13,360 nt of DNA from Nitrospinae bacterium CG11_big_fil_rev_8_21_14_0_20_56_8 (GTDB lineage: Bacteria > Nitrospinota > Nitrospinia > Nitrospinales > VA-1): contig PCWF01000186.1 in assembly GCA_002796165.1 (NCBI GenBank), positions 180 to 13,539 of the forward strand, in the 5' to 3' direction. Numbering within the stretch: position 1 is the first letter of the stretch; every line of letters starts with the position of its first letter. The notes beneath the pieces are model-generated. The model saw nothing but the letters and a program-made list of their open reading frames with translations. It searched no databases and was not told where the DNA came from. Below are positions 4,372-13,072 of this stretch, one piece after another. The position numbers and the translations under genes are program-made.

Positions 4372-7300
4372 ATGACGCCTACGATCGCCGCCATGGATGG
4401 CAATGAGGCGGCCGCCTACGTGGCCCACCGGACCAACGAGGTCATCGCCATTTATCCTATCACCCCCTCCTCCCCGATGGGCGAGCATGCCGACGCCTGG
4501 TCCTCAGAGGGAATCTGCAATATCTGGGGCGGGGTTCCCAGCGTAACGGAGATGCAATCGGAAGGAGGCGCGGCGGGCGCGGTGCACGGGGCGCTCCAGG
4601 CCGGGGCGCTCACCACCACCTTCACCGCTTCGCAGGGATTGCTGTTGATGATCCCCAATATGTACAAGATCGCGGGGGAACTGCTTCCCACCGTGTTTCA
4701 TGTGGCCGCGCGCACGGTCGCGACCCACGCGCTGTCCATTTTCTGCGACCACTCCGACGTCATGGCCGCCCGGCAGACCGGGTTTGCCATGCTCGCGTCC
4801 TCCTCGGTTCAGGAGGTGATGGATTTCGCCCTGATCGCTCAGGCGGCGACGCTGAAATCCCGCATTCCTTTCCTGCACTTTTTTGACGGATTCCGCACTT
4901 CGCACGAAATCGCCCGGATCGAGGTCCTGTCTGACCCGGTGATCCGCGGGATGATCGACGAGGCGTGGGTGCGAAACCACAAGCTCCGGGCAATGAGTCC
5001 CGACCATCCCAGCCTGCGGGGCACCTCGCAGAATCCGGATGTCTTTTTTCAATGCCGGGAGGCCTGCAATCCGTTTTACGCCGAGGGTCCCGGCATCGTG
5101 CGGGAGATGATGGACCGCTTCGCCAAACTCACCGGGCGCAAGTACGGTCTGTTCGATTATTCCGGCCATCCCGAAGCGGAACGGGTCATCGTGGCGATGG
5201 GTTCGGGAGCGGAAACGGCGGGCGAGACCACCCGGTTTCTTGCCGGGCGCGGGGAAAAGGTCGGAGTGGTCCGGGTGCGTCTCTATCGTCCCTTCGACGT
5301 GAAGGGATTTGTCGAATGTCTTCCTCCCACCACGGGGCGGATCGCGGTTCTCGACCGGACCAAGGAACCCGGCGGGGTGGGAGAGCCGTTGTACCTCGAC
5401 GTGATGGCCGCGTTGGCGGAGGGTGTGGCCGAACATCCCGGCCGATTTCAGAAATTTCCCCGCGTGACCGGCGGCCGGTACGGGCTTTCCTCCAAGGAGT
5501 TTACTCCTTCCATGGTCAAGGCCGTGTTTGACGAGTTGGGAAAAGACCGGCCGAAAAATCACTTCACCGTCGGCATCCGCGACGATGTAACGCACACCAG
5601 CCTCGATTTCGATCCGGAGTTTTCCCTGGAACAGGACGGAGTGGTCCGGGCCATGTTTTTCGGTCTGGGGGCGGATGGCACCGTGGGGGCCAACAAAAAC
5701 TCGATCAAGATCATTGCCGAGGAGACGCCGAATTTCGCGCAGGGCTATTTTGTTTACGATTCCCGGAAAGCGGGGTCGGTGACCATTTCCCATCTGCGGT
5801 TCGGTCCGCGGCCCATCTCGGCGAGTTACCTGATCGAGTCGGCCAATTTCATCGGTTGTCACCAGTTCAATTTTCTGGACCGGATCGAGATGCTGGACAA
5901 GGCCGCGCCCGGCGCGACCTTCCTCCTCAATTCGCCGTATTCCGCCGAGGAGGTCTGGGACCATCTGCCCTGCGAGGTGCAGAAACCCATCCGGGAAAAG
6001 GGCCTGAAATTTTACGTCATCGACGCCTACGGCGTGGCCCGCGAGGCGGGAATGGGCCAACGCATCAACACCATCATGCAGACCTGTTTCTTCTCCATAT
6101 CCGGCGTCCTCCCCCGGGAAGAGGCGATGGCGTCCATCAAAAAGTCCATCGAAAAAACCTACGGATCGAAAGGACGGGAGGTGGTGGAGAAAAATTTCCA
6201 GGTGGTGGACCGGGCCGTCGCCAACCTTCACCCGGTCGAGGTTCCCGTGGGAGTCGGTTGGCGCGGAAGACCGGCCCCGGTGCCCGACATCGCGCCCGAT
6301 TTCGTCCGGCGCGTGACGGCGATCATGCTGGCCGGCCAGGGGGACCAGCTTCCGGTGAGCGCGTTTCCGCCCGACGGCACCTGGCCCACGGGCACCGCGC
6401 GGTGGGAAAAACGCAATATCGCCCTGGAAATCCCCATCTGGGATTCCGGAGTCTGTATTCAATGCAACAAGTGCGCGCTGGTCTGCCCCCATGCGGCCAT
6501 CCGCGTTAAAGTGTTCGATTCGCCCGCCCCCGGCGCGGCGCCCGATTCGTTTCTCCCCGTCGATTACAAGGGGCCGGAGTACGCCGGGAAACAATACGCC
6601 GTCCAGGTCGCGCCGGAAGACTGCACCGGGTGCGGGGTGTGCGTGGATGTGTGTCCCGCGAAAAACAAGAGCGTGCCCCGCCTCAAAGCGATCAACATGT
6701 TGCCCCACGCCGAGCATGTGGACCGGGAGCGGGTCAATTACGAGTTTTTTCTCGGACTGCCCGACCCCGACCGCGAATCGGTGCATGTGGATTCGGTGAA
6801 GGGACCGCAGTTCATGGTTCCCCTGTTCGAGTATTCCGGCGCCTGTTCGGGTTGCGGCGAGACGCCTTACCTCAAACTGTTGAGCCAGTTGTTCGGCGAC
6901 CGGCTCCTGATCGCCAACGCCACGGGTTGTTCCTCCATTTACGGCGGCAACCTGCCGACCACCCCCTGGACGACCAACGCCGAGGGCCGGGGACCGGCCT
7001 GGGCCAACTCGCTGTTTGAGGATAACGCCGAGTTCGGGTTGGGGTTCCGCCTCGCGGTGGACCGGCACCAGGACCAGGCCCGGCGATTGCTGACCGCTCT
7101 GGAACCGGAGTTCGGTTCCGGCCGCGTCCGCCAGATTCTCGAGGCCCCGCAGGCGACGGAGGAGGACATCAAAATCCAGAGGAACCGCGTCGCGGATCTC
7201 AAAGAGCATTTGAAAACCAGCAGGCAGGCCGAAGCGGAGCGTCTGGTTCCCCTCGCCGATTACCTGGTGGACAAGTCGGTCTGGATCGTCGGGGGAGACG

Positions 7301-7962
7301 GGTGGGCGTACGATATCGGTTTCGGCGGACTCGATCACGTTCTCTGGTCCGGGAAAAACGTGAATATCCTGGTTCTGGATACGATGGTCTATTCCAACAC
7401 GGGAGGGCAGATGTCCAAATCGACTCCCCTCGGCGCGGTAGCCAAATTCGCCGCCGATGGGAAAGGAGTTCCCCGCAAGAACCTGGGCCAGATGGTGATG
7501 GCTTACGGGCATTGCTACGTGGCGCAGGTGGCTCTCGGCGCGCGGGACATTCAGACCGTCAAGGCCTTCCTCGAGGCGGAGCGGTATCCCGGTCCGTCGA
7601 TCATCATCGCCTACAGCCAATGCATCGCCCACGGAATCAACATGACGATCGGCATGCAACACCAGAAGGCCGCGGTGGAGAGCGGGTTCTGGCCGCTTTA
7701 CCGGTACAACCCGATGAACCTGGCGAAGGGGGAGAATCCGCTTCACCTCGACTCCAAATCGCCGCAGAAAAAACTGCGGGATTTCATGAACATGGAGACC
7801 CGGTTCCGCGTTCTCGGGTTCATGGACCCCGATCGGCAGAGCGAATTGCTCGAGGCCGCCGAGGCGGAATCGGCGCAATACTGGGATTACCTGGAAAAGC
7901 TGGCCGGGTTGGATTTTTCCAATCAGGTTGCAGGGGGAACTCCGCAGTCCAAATCGGAATAA
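4372..7962 (+). CDS. nifJ: Pyruvate:ferredoxin (flavodoxin) oxidoreductase, single-chain homodimeric type
   Basis: This cytosolic enzyme oxidises pyruvate and CoA to acetyl-CoA and CO2 and reduces ferredoxin or flavodoxin. Its 1196 residues match the usual length. The order is: N-terminal thiamine-domain half with YPITPSSPMGE (28-38), Glu64 and Arg114; middle domains; a double 4Fe-4S ferredoxin domain with C695, C698, C701, C705 and C751, C754, C757, C761; then the diphosphate-binding domain with GGDGWAYDIGFGG (from 974) and YSNTGGQMSKSTP (Asn1009). The proximal cluster ligands C825, C828, C853 and C1084 are all present. Thr31, Glu64 and Arg114 fall at the numbers known for the Desulfovibrio africanus enzyme. 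No key residue is missing, so it should be active. A strong AGGAGG precedes the ATG. The next gene follows 21 bases on and is probably cotranscribed. Confidence 0.97.
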   Translation: MTPTIAAMDGNEAAAYVAHRTNEVIAIYPITPSSPMGEHADAWSSEGICNIWGGVPSVTEMQSEGGAAGAVHGALQAGALTTTFTASQGLLLMIPNMYKIAGELLPTVFHVAARTVATHALSIFCDHSDVMAARQTGFAMLASSSVQEVMDFALIAQAATLKSRIPFLHFFDGFRTSHEIARIEVLSDPVIRGMIDEAWVRNHKLRAMSPDHPSLRGTSQNPDVFFQCREACNPFYAEGPGIVREMMDRFAKLTGRKYGLFDYSGHPEAERVIVAMGSGAETAGETTRFLAGRGEKVGVVRVRLYRPFDVKGFVECLPPTTGRIAVLDRTKEPGGVGEPLYLDVMAALAEGVAEHPGRFQKFPRVTGGRYGLSSKEFTPSMVKAVFDELGKDRPKNHFTVGIRDDVTHTSLDFDPEFSLEQDGVVRAMFFGLGADGTVGANKNSIKIIAEETPNFAQGYFVYDSRKAGSVTISHLRFGPRPISASYLIESANFIGCHQFNFLDRIEMLDKAAPGATFLLNSPYSAEEVWDHLPCEVQKPIREKGLKFYVIDAYGVAREAGMGQRINTIMQTCFFSISGVLPREEAMASIKKSIEKTYGSKGREVVEKNFQVVDRAVANLHPVEVPVGVGWRGRPAPVPDIAPDFVRRVTAIMLAGQGDQLPVSAFPPDGTWPTGTARWEKRNIALEIPIWDSGVCIQCNKCALVCPHAAIRVKVFDSPAPGAAPDSFLPVDYKGPEYAGKQYAVQVAPEDCTGCGVCVDVCPAKNKSVPRLKAINMLPHAEHVDRERVNYEFFLGLPDPDRESVHVDSVKGPQFMVPLFEYSGACSGCGETPYLKLLSQLFGDRLLIANATGCSSIYGGNLPTTPWTTNAEGRGPAWANSLFEDNAEFGLGFRLAVDRHQDQARRLLTALEPEFGSGRVRQILEAPQATEEDIKIQRNRVADLKEHLKTSRQAEAERLVPLADYLVDKSVWIVGGDGWAYDIGFGGLDHVLWSGKNVNILVLDTMVYSNTGGQMSKSTPLGAVAKFAADGKGVPRKNLGQMVMAYGHCYVAQVALGARDIQTVKAFLEAERYPGPSIIIAYSQCIAHGINMTIGMQHQKAAVESGFWPLYRYNPMNLAKGENPLHLDSKSPQKKLRDFMNMETRFRVLGFMDPDRQSELLEAAEAESAQYWDYLEKLAGLDFSNQVAGGTPQSKSE

Positions 7963-7983
7963 ATTTTCTGAAGGATACACGGC

Positions 7984-8970
7984 ATGGATCTGAAAACGAC
8001 TTACCTGGGATTCGAGTTGGAACATCCGTTGGCGCCCTCAGCATCTCCTCTGACGGGAGACGTGGACATGTTGAAGATTCTGGAGGACAACGGAGCTTCG
8101 CTGGTGGTTCTCCATTCCCTGTTTGAAGAGCAGATCGAGCACCACCAGAAACTGTCCGAGCATTTCATCAACCTGGGCACCGAGTGTTTCGCGGAATCCC
8201 TGACCTATTTCCCTCCCCTGGAGGAACTCGATCACGGTACGGAGGAGTACCTGGACCTGGTGCGCCGGGCCAAGGAGGCCCTGTCGATTCCCGTAGTGGC
8301 CAGCCTGAATGGTTCCCATTCCGGGGATTGGACGCATACCGCCCGGCTCATCGAGTCGGCGGGCGCGGACGCCCTGGAATTGAACATTTATTATCTGGCC
8401 ATGGATATGGAGGAGACGGGCGAAGCGGTGGAGCGCCGGTATCTGGATACCCTCAAGGCGGTGAAAAGCGAGGTCGGCCTTCCCGTGACGGTGAAACTGT
8501 CGCCGTTTTTCAGTTCACCGTCCCACATGGCCCACCGGTTGGTCGAGGGTGGGGCGAACGGGCTGTCCCTGTTCAACCGGTTTTATCAGCCGGATATCCT
8601 GATCGAGGAGCTGGAGCATTATCCCCACCTGGAATTATCCGATTCGCGAGATCTTCGCCTTACCCTGCGCTGGCTGGCGGTACTTTATGGCAGGATCGCC
8701 TGCCCCCTGGCCGCCACATCGGGAATCCATACCGTGGAAGACGTGGTGAAGGCGGTGATGGCCGGGGCCTCGGTCGCCCACCTTTGTTCGGCCCTGCTCA
8801 AAAACGGGCCGGGCCATATTAACTCATTGAAAAAACAACTTTTGGAATGGATGGAATCGCACGAGTATGAATCCCTGGGGCAGATGCGCGGTTGCATGAG
8901 CCGCATGAATTGTCCCAATCCCGCCGCCCTGGAACGGGCAAATTACATGCGGACCCTCTACAGTTGGTGA
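7984..8970 (+). CDS. Dihydroorotate dehydrogenase-like flavoprotein of unknown substrate
   Basis: This 328-residue TIM-barrel protein belongs to the PyrD-like group that often stands next to nifJ. It starts MDLKTTYLGFELEHPL, like class 1 dihydroorotate dehydrogenases. It keeps SLNG (107-110), LELNIYY (131-137), VKLSPF (170-175), and an FMN-phosphate region SGIHTVEDVVKAVMAGASVA (246-265). Where true class 1 enzymes have N-x-S/C-x-PN with the catalytic Cys or Ser, this has NIYYLAMD (134-141), so pyrimidine synthesis is unlikely. It ends with CMSRMNCPNP, two Cys (304, 310) that could bind metal or be redox active. ATG 7984 has an AAGGA-type site. Position suggests a role tied to pyruvate oxidation or electron transfer; this is inference from neighbours. 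Confidence 0.85.
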   Translation: MDLKTTYLGFELEHPLAPSASPLTGDVDMLKILEDNGASLVVLHSLFEEQIEHHQKLSEHFINLGTECFAESLTYFPPLEELDHGTEEYLDLVRRAKEALSIPVVASLNGSHSGDWTHTARLIESAGADALELNIYYLAMDMEETGEAVERRYLDTLKAVKSEVGLPVTVKLSPFFSSPSHMAHRLVEGGANGLSLFNRFYQPDILIEELEHYPHLELSDSRDLRLTLRWLAVLYGRIACPLAATSGIHTVEDVVKAVMAGASVAHLCSALLKNGPGHINSLKKQLLEWMESHEYESLGQMRGCMSRMNCPNPAALERANYMRTLYSW

Positions 8971-8977
8971 AGGGAAA

Positions 8978-9020
8978 CTCCGGTCCCGAAGAATTATTGT
9001 TTCGGGATCGGGAGATTTTT
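8978..9020 (+). terminator. Intrinsic terminator after nifJ and the PyrD-like gene
   Basis: TCCCGAA (8984-8990) pairs with TTCGGGA (9001-9007), and CTCC (8978-8981) with GGAG (9011-9014), with a small internal bulge and a 10-base loop. ATTTTT follows at 9015-9020. It begins eight bases after the stop codon and separates this operon from pntA. Confidence 0.8.
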
Positions 9021-9021
9021 G

Positions 9022-9049
9022 TTGAACTTCTTTGGGATTCCGCTATCAT
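9022..9049 (+). promoter_or_regulatory. Probable pntAB promoter
   Basis: TTGAAC (9022-9027) and TATCAT (9044-9049) are 16 bases apart and lie directly after the upstream terminator, about 47 bases before pntA. The position between a terminator and the next gene makes the match more convincing than the hexamers alone. An AAAGG ribosome binding site follows at 9083-9087. Confidence 0.55.
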
Positions 9050-9095
9050 TTCCAATTACATTTTTTCAAGCTAACTCCAAATAAAGGCTATCGAA

Positions 9096-10655
9096 ATGAG
9101 GATTGGTGTTCCCAAAGAAGTCCATGCGGGCGAACGGCGGGTGGCCATAACCCCCGAAGTGGCCAGTCAGCTCATCAAGCTCGGTTGTGAAGTCGTGGTT
9201 CAGTCCGGCGCGGGAGTGTGGGCCCATTTTTCCGATTCCGCGTTTCAGGAAGCGGGCGCGAAGGTTGTGGCCGACGGCCGGTCGATCTGGAAGGACAGCG
9301 ATATTATTTTAAAGGTACGCGCGCCGCAGTTCAATCCGGACCTGAATACGGAAGAGGTGGATCTGCTTCATGAGAAACAAATCCTGATCTCGTTTCTCTG
9401 GCCGGCGCAGAATCCCGATTTGTTGAAAAAATTGTCGGAGAAAAAAGTTACCGTCCTTGCCATGGACAGCGTGCCGCGCATTTCCCGCGCGCAGAAGCTG
9501 GATGCGCTGAGTTCGATGGCCAACATTGCCGGTTACCGCGCGGTGGTGGAAGCGGCACAGCATTTCGGCCGGTTTTTTACCGGGCAGGTCACCGCGGCGG
9601 GCAAAATTCCCCCTGCGAAGGTGCTGGTGATCGGTGCGGGCGTGGCCGGGCTGGCCGCCATCGGCGCCGCAAAAAGCATGGGGGCCATCGTGCGGGCGTT
9701 CGACACCCGGCCGGAAGTGAAAGAACAGGTCGAGAGCATGGATGCGGAATTCCTGCTCCTCGATTTTGAAGAAGAGGGTTCGGGCGTCGGAGGTTACGCC
9801 AAGGTGATGAGTAAGGAATTTATCGAGGCGGAAATGGCGCTTTTCGCCGAGCAGGCGAAGGAGGTGGACATCATTATCACCACCGCCTTGATTCCCGGAA
9901 AACCCGCGCCGGAATTGATCACCTTGGATATGGTCAAATCCATGAAAGACGGAAGCGTGATCGTCGATCTCGCGGCGGAGCAGGGCGGAAACTGCAAGTT
10001 GACCCAGGCGGGCAAGGTCGTCCTGGAGCATGGCGTGTCCCTCATCGGTTACACGGATCTCCCCAGCCGCCTGTCCGCCCAGTCCAGCCAGTTATATGGA
10101 ACCAACCTTCGCCACCTGTTGACGGAAATGTGCCCCAAGAAGGATGGTCAGATCGTTGTCGATATGGAGGACGAAGTGGTGCGCGGCGCGACCGTGGTGA
10201 AGGAGGGAGAAATCACCTGGCCCCCGCCGCCGCCCCGGCTGTCGGCGGCTCCAACAAAACCCGCGGCGGACGCCAAGGGGGTCAAGCCCGGAGAAAAGAA
10301 AAAGGAACAACCCGCCTGGGTGGGCCCCGCCATTGCCTTTACGTTGGGCGGACTCGTCCTGTTCGGACTGGGTGCGGTGGCCCCGACGGCCTTCATGGCC
10401 CATTTTACCGTGTTTGTGCTGGCCTGCTTCGTGGGTTACATGGTCATCTGGAACGTGACCCCCGCCTTGCACACCCCGCTCATGAGCGTGACCAACGCCA
10501 TCAGCAGTATCATCATCATCGGCGCCATTCTGCAGATCAGTTCCAGTGAAAATATTATCATGTGGGTGGCCGGATTCGCGATCACGATCACGGCCATCAA
10601 TATCGCAGGCGGATTCGCGGTGACGCGCCGCATGCTTGAAATGTTCCGGAAATAG
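9096..10655 (+). CDS. pntA: Proton-translocating NAD(P) transhydrogenase, alpha subunit
   Basis: PntA forms the NAD(H)-binding part of the membrane transhydrogenase that drives hydride transfer from NADH to NADP+ with the proton gradient. The 519 residues match the Escherichia coli subunit closely in length. It has an MRIGVPKEVHAGERRVAITP start and the RISRAQKLDALSSMANIAGY loop (128-147) that reaches toward the NADP domain. The Rossmann motif is VIGAGVAGLAAIG (178-190), with FDTRPEVKEQ after it, then ITTALIPGKPAPELI. A Pro-rich and Lys-rich linker (374-405) follows, then four hydrophobic segments (about 410-430, 433-453, 465-483, 487-508). It is therefore the one-piece alpha chain and not the split alpha-1/alpha-2 form. 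Its stop overlaps the AGGAGG of pntB. An own promoter is likely at 9022-9049. Confidence 0.96.
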   Translation: MRIGVPKEVHAGERRVAITPEVASQLIKLGCEVVVQSGAGVWAHFSDSAFQEAGAKVVADGRSIWKDSDIILKVRAPQFNPDLNTEEVDLLHEKQILISFLWPAQNPDLLKKLSEKKVTVLAMDSVPRISRAQKLDALSSMANIAGYRAVVEAAQHFGRFFTGQVTAAGKIPPAKVLVIGAGVAGLAAIGAAKSMGAIVRAFDTRPEVKEQVESMDAEFLLLDFEEEGSGVGGYAKVMSKEFIEAEMALFAEQAKEVDIIITTALIPGKPAPELITLDMVKSMKDGSVIVDLAAEQGGNCKLTQAGKVVLEHGVSLIGYTDLPSRLSAQSSQLYGTNLRHLLTEMCPKKDGQIVVDMEDEVVRGATVVKEGEITWPPPPPRLSAAPTKPAADAKGVKPGEKKKEQPAWVGPAIAFTLGGLVLFGLGAVAPTAFMAHFTVFVLACFVGYMVIWNVTPALHTPLMSVTNAISSIIIIGAILQISSSENIIMWVAGFAITITAINIAGGFAVTRRMLEMFRK

Positions 10656-10665
10656 GAGGCGAACA

Positions 10666-11592
10666 GTGAACGGTCTCGTAACCGCCTCTTATATCGGGGC
10701 GACCATTCTTTTTATTCTGGCGCTGGGTGGATTGAGCCACCAGGAAACTTCGCGGCGCGGTAATTTCTTCGGCATCATCGGCATGGCCATCGCCCTCGTG
10801 GCGACAATCGCGGGGGTTACGGCAAACATTGCCCTCCTCGTCGGGGGGTTGGCGGTGGGGGGAAGCATCGGCCTGGTTCTGGCGCGGCGCGTGCAAATGA
10901 CGCAAATGCCCGAGCTGGTCGCTATCCTGCACAGCCTGGTGGGGATGGCCGCCGTCCTGGTCGGTTTCGCCAACTTCATGGACCCGGAAAGCCATTTCAC
11001 CGGGGTCGAATTGACCATCCATGATGTCGAGACCTACCTGGGAATTCTCATCGGGGCCGTTACCTTTTCGGGTTCCGTCATCGCGTTCGGAAAGCTCAGC
11101 GGCAAGATCACCGGCAATCCCATGCTGATTCCCGGGCGGCACCTGTTCAACCTGGGTCTTCTGATCGGTTCCATCTGGCTCTGTTTTGTTTTTATCCAGC
11201 AGTCGGCCAGCCATGGCGGGCTCCTGCCGCTGATCCTCATGACCGTGATCGCCCTGATATTCGGGGTTCATATGGTCATGGCCATTGGCGGCGCCGACAT
11301 GCCGGTCGTGGTGTCCATGCTCAACAGTTATTCGGGTTGGGCGGCCGCGGCCACCGGCTTCATGCTCAGCAACGATCTCCTCATCGTGACCGGAGCCCTG
11401 GTGGGCAGTAGCGGCGCCATCCTGAGTTACATCATGTGCCGGGCGATGAACCGCAAGTTTTTTAACGTCATCGCGGGCGGATTCGGCACCACGTCCGGGA
11501 AGGCCTCCAAGGCCCAGGCCGAGCAGGGGGAAGTCGTGGCGGTGCAACCGAAGAGGTGGCCAGCATGCTGGTGGATGCCAAGGAGGTCATGA
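10666..11592 (+). CDS. pntB: Transhydrogenase beta subunit, 5' part (membrane domain), frame broken near 11530
   Basis: PntB carries the remaining membrane helices and the NADP(H)-binding domain of transhydrogenase. Read from GTG 10666, with AGGAGG at 10654-10659, this frame gives about eight membrane segments. The proton-path His is at 89 (ILHSLVGMAAVLVG), followed by GGADMPVVVSMLNSYSGWAA (208-227) and SNDLLIVTGALVGSSGAILS (235-254), all near-identical to E. coli PntB. PntB-like sequence stops at about residue 288, just after FGTTSGKASKAQAEQG. The frame then runs into an unrelated Trp/Arg-rich tail to 11592. The NADP domain continues in the -1 frame (11556-12050). One extra base in the five-G run at 11526-11530 would restore a single protein of 461 residues, against 462 in E. 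coli. Confidence 0.92.
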   Translation: MNGLVTASYIGATILFILALGGLSHQETSRRGNFFGIIGMAIALVATIAGVTANIALLVGGLAVGGSIGLVLARRVQMTQMPELVAILHSLVGMAAVLVGFANFMDPESHFTGVELTIHDVETYLGILIGAVTFSGSVIAFGKLSGKITGNPMLIPGRHLFNLGLLIGSIWLCFVFIQQSASHGGLLPLILMTVIALIFGVHMVMAIGGADMPVVVSMLNSYSGWAAAATGFMLSNDLLIVTGALVGSSGAILSYIMCRAMNRKFFNVIAGGFGTTSGKASKAQAEQGEVVAVQPKRWPACWWMPRRS

Positions 11593-12050
11593 TCGTCCCC
11601 GGTTACGGCATGGCCGTCGCGCAGGCCCAGCATATCGTTTGCGAGATCACCAAGGCGCTCAGGAAGAGAAGGGTGAATGTGCGGTTCGGCATTCATCCCG
11701 TTGCCGGGCGCATGCCGGGGCACATGAACGTTTTGCTGGCCGAAGCCAAGGTCCCCTATGATATCGTCTTCGAAATGGACGAGGTCAATGAGGATTTTCC
11801 CAACGTGGACGTGACGGTCGTCATTGGCGCCAACGACATCGTCAATCCCGCGGCGCAGACCGAACCGGAAAGCCCGATCGCCGGAATGCCGGTGCTGGAA
11901 GTCTGGAAAGGGAAGACCACCATCGTGTTGAAACGGAGCATGGCCACCGGCTATGCGGGAGTGGAAAATCCACTCTTCTACAAAGAGAATACCCGCATGT
12001 TGTTCGGCGATGCCCGGTCCAGCCTCGATGCGGTTTTCAAGAACCTCTGA
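11556..12050 (+). CDS. pntB: Transhydrogenase beta subunit, 3' part (NADP-binding domain III), in the -1 frame
   Basis: This piece has the complete NADP(H)-binding domain: VMIVPGYGMAVAQAQ, then FGIHPVAGRMPGHMNVLLAE, then AKVPYDIVFEMDEVNEDF, then VIGANDIVNPAAQ, then KRSMATGYAGVENPLFYKEN, and MLFGDA near the end. All of these are hallmarks of PntB domain III. PntB-like residues (GGATEEV) are already readable in this frame from 11538, before the first possible start (GTG 11556). It is therefore the second half of one broken gene, not an independent gene. No ribosome binding site precedes it. The domain is otherwise intact, with no further stops, which favours a recent mutation or a sequencing error over old decay. 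Confidence 0.92.
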   Translation: MASMLVDAKEVMIVPGYGMAVAQAQHIVCEITKALRKRRVNVRFGIHPVAGRMPGHMNVLLAEAKVPYDIVFEMDEVNEDFPNVDVTVVIGANDIVNPAAQTEPESPIAGMPVLEVWKGKTTIVLKRSMATGYAGVENPLFYKENTRMLFGDARSSLDAVFKNL

Positions 12051-12095
12051 GAAGACCGGTTCGGGCCGGGTTCCGAACTGAATAAACGGTGAGAT

Positions 12096-12143
12096 ATCCC
12101 CGTCGCGGCCGGATCCCTTCCGGCTGGGCCGGGGGGATTATTT
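12096..12143. terminator. Hairpin between convergent pntB and beta-propeller gene, likely terminator
   Basis: GCCGGA (12108-12113) pairs with TCCGGC (12119-12124), and ATCCCC (12096-12101) with GGGGAT (12133-12138), with an unpaired internal loop. TATTT follows on the plus strand. The hairpin covers the stop codon of the minus-strand gene. It should act on pntB transcripts and could also serve the convergent gene, though the minus-strand U tract is lacking. Confidence 0.55.
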
Positions 12144-12992
12144 CAGAGGCAGGGAGAACGCGACGTTGCCGTCGAACGAGGGCACCAGAATCTGGTTGTG
12201 GCGGTAGTCGAAGGAGATGTCCGCTGGGGTGACCAGGTTTTTGCGGATCACCTCCACCCGTGAGAATTGCCGGATCCGGTAGATCTCCCCCCCGGTGAAG
12301 CTGGACACGAGGATGTTTCCCTCCCGGTCAAAGTCGATTCCGTCCAGGTTCTTCCCCACCTTGCGCACCAGAGGCGTGATCTTCCCATCCAGCGTCAATC
12401 CCAAAATCTCTCCCGTTCCCCAGGCCGCCACCAGCAGTCGGTTGCGCGGAGCGTCGAAAAGCAGGCCGTTGGGGTTTCCCAAGGCGTGGTTTTTTGCCAC
12501 CACCGAAATCATGTCCCTGCTGGAAGGATCGAAACGGTAAACCGCGTCCCCCAGCATGTCCGAGACGTAGATTTTGCCCTCCCCGTCCATCGCCAGATCG
12601 TTCAGGAACCGGACCCCGAGAAGCGAAAAATCGATGGTTCCCAGGAACTTTCCGGTTTCCTTGTCGAACCGTTTGACCGCGTCGATGTCGGTGACGTAGA
12701 GAAAGTTACCCGCGATCAGCAGTCCCTTGGGTGCGTTCAACGTTACCCCGTCCCGGCCCGAGAGGATAAACTCCAGGTTGACTGCGTTTCCCGAGGGGTC
12801 TAGTTTGGTGATGAATCCATTGCCGTCATTTTCCAGGGGTTTCCCGTTGACGTTGGAAATGTAATAATGTCCGGTGACCGGATCGATCAGAAAACTTTCA
12901 GGCGTTTTCAGACCGTCCACCCGAACCGCCCCGGCGGGGTGGGCGAATGCGAGCAGGGAAGTCAGGATCAGGATCGTACCCAGGGATCGCAT
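12138..12992 (-). CDS. Exported SMP-30/NHL-type beta-propeller protein
   Basis: The 284-residue protein has a signal peptide MRSLGTILILTSLLAFAHPAGA with probable cleavage after AGA (22). The mature chain repeats a beta-propeller pattern: PESFLIDPVTGHYYISNV, APKGLLIAGNFLYVTD, FLNDLAMDGEGKIYVSD, NPNGLLFDAPRNRLLVAAW, LDGIDFDREGNILVSSF, and TPADISFDYRHNQILVPSF. The spaced N-D/N-G motifs resemble SMP-30/gluconolactonase and NHL-like proteins, which often bind a metal ion or hydrolyse lactones. No substrate can be named. ATG 12992 is chosen because GGAAGG lies eight bases before it (13001-13006) and the signal peptide starts there; a longer frame to 13196 would overlap the divergent gene. It is convergent with pntB and probably periplasmic. 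Confidence 0.85.
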   Translation of the reverse strand: MRSLGTILILTSLLAFAHPAGAVRVDGLKTPESFLIDPVTGHYYISNVNGKPLENDGNGFITKLDPSGNAVNLEFILSGRDGVTLNAPKGLLIAGNFLYVTDIDAVKRFDKETGKFLGTIDFSLLGVRFLNDLAMDGEGKIYVSDMLGDAVYRFDPSSRDMISVVAKNHALGNPNGLLFDAPRNRLLVAAWGTGEILGLTLDGKITPLVRKVGKNLDGIDFDREGNILVSSFTGGEIYRIRQFSRVEVIRKNLVTPADISFDYRHNQILVPSFDGNVAFSLPLK

Positions 12993-13072
12993 GAGAGATT
13001 CCTTCCGGATTGAGGAATACCGGAGCCTGGAAGATCGGCTCGCCGTGTTTGACCGATAATAGTTTACGATGC

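Noticed and set aside
4159..4488. N-terminal extension of the small exported protein to a start inside nifJ
   Set aside because: It would overlap the nifJ start and leader, and place the clear signal peptide in the middle of the protein. ATG 4158 is the sensible start.
4504..8025. Very long open frame on the minus strand opposite nifJ
   Set aside because: It is antisense to a fully conserved pyruvate:ferredoxin oxidoreductase in high-GC DNA, and its translation is low-complexity His/Arg/Gly-rich with no domain. It is a codon-bias shadow.
11521..11560. Programmed -1 frameshift in pntB
   Set aside because: The frame at the G run reads CAG GGG GAA, which does not fit the X XXY YYZ slippery pattern, and PntB is a single chain in known species. 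A base deletion or sequence error is simpler.
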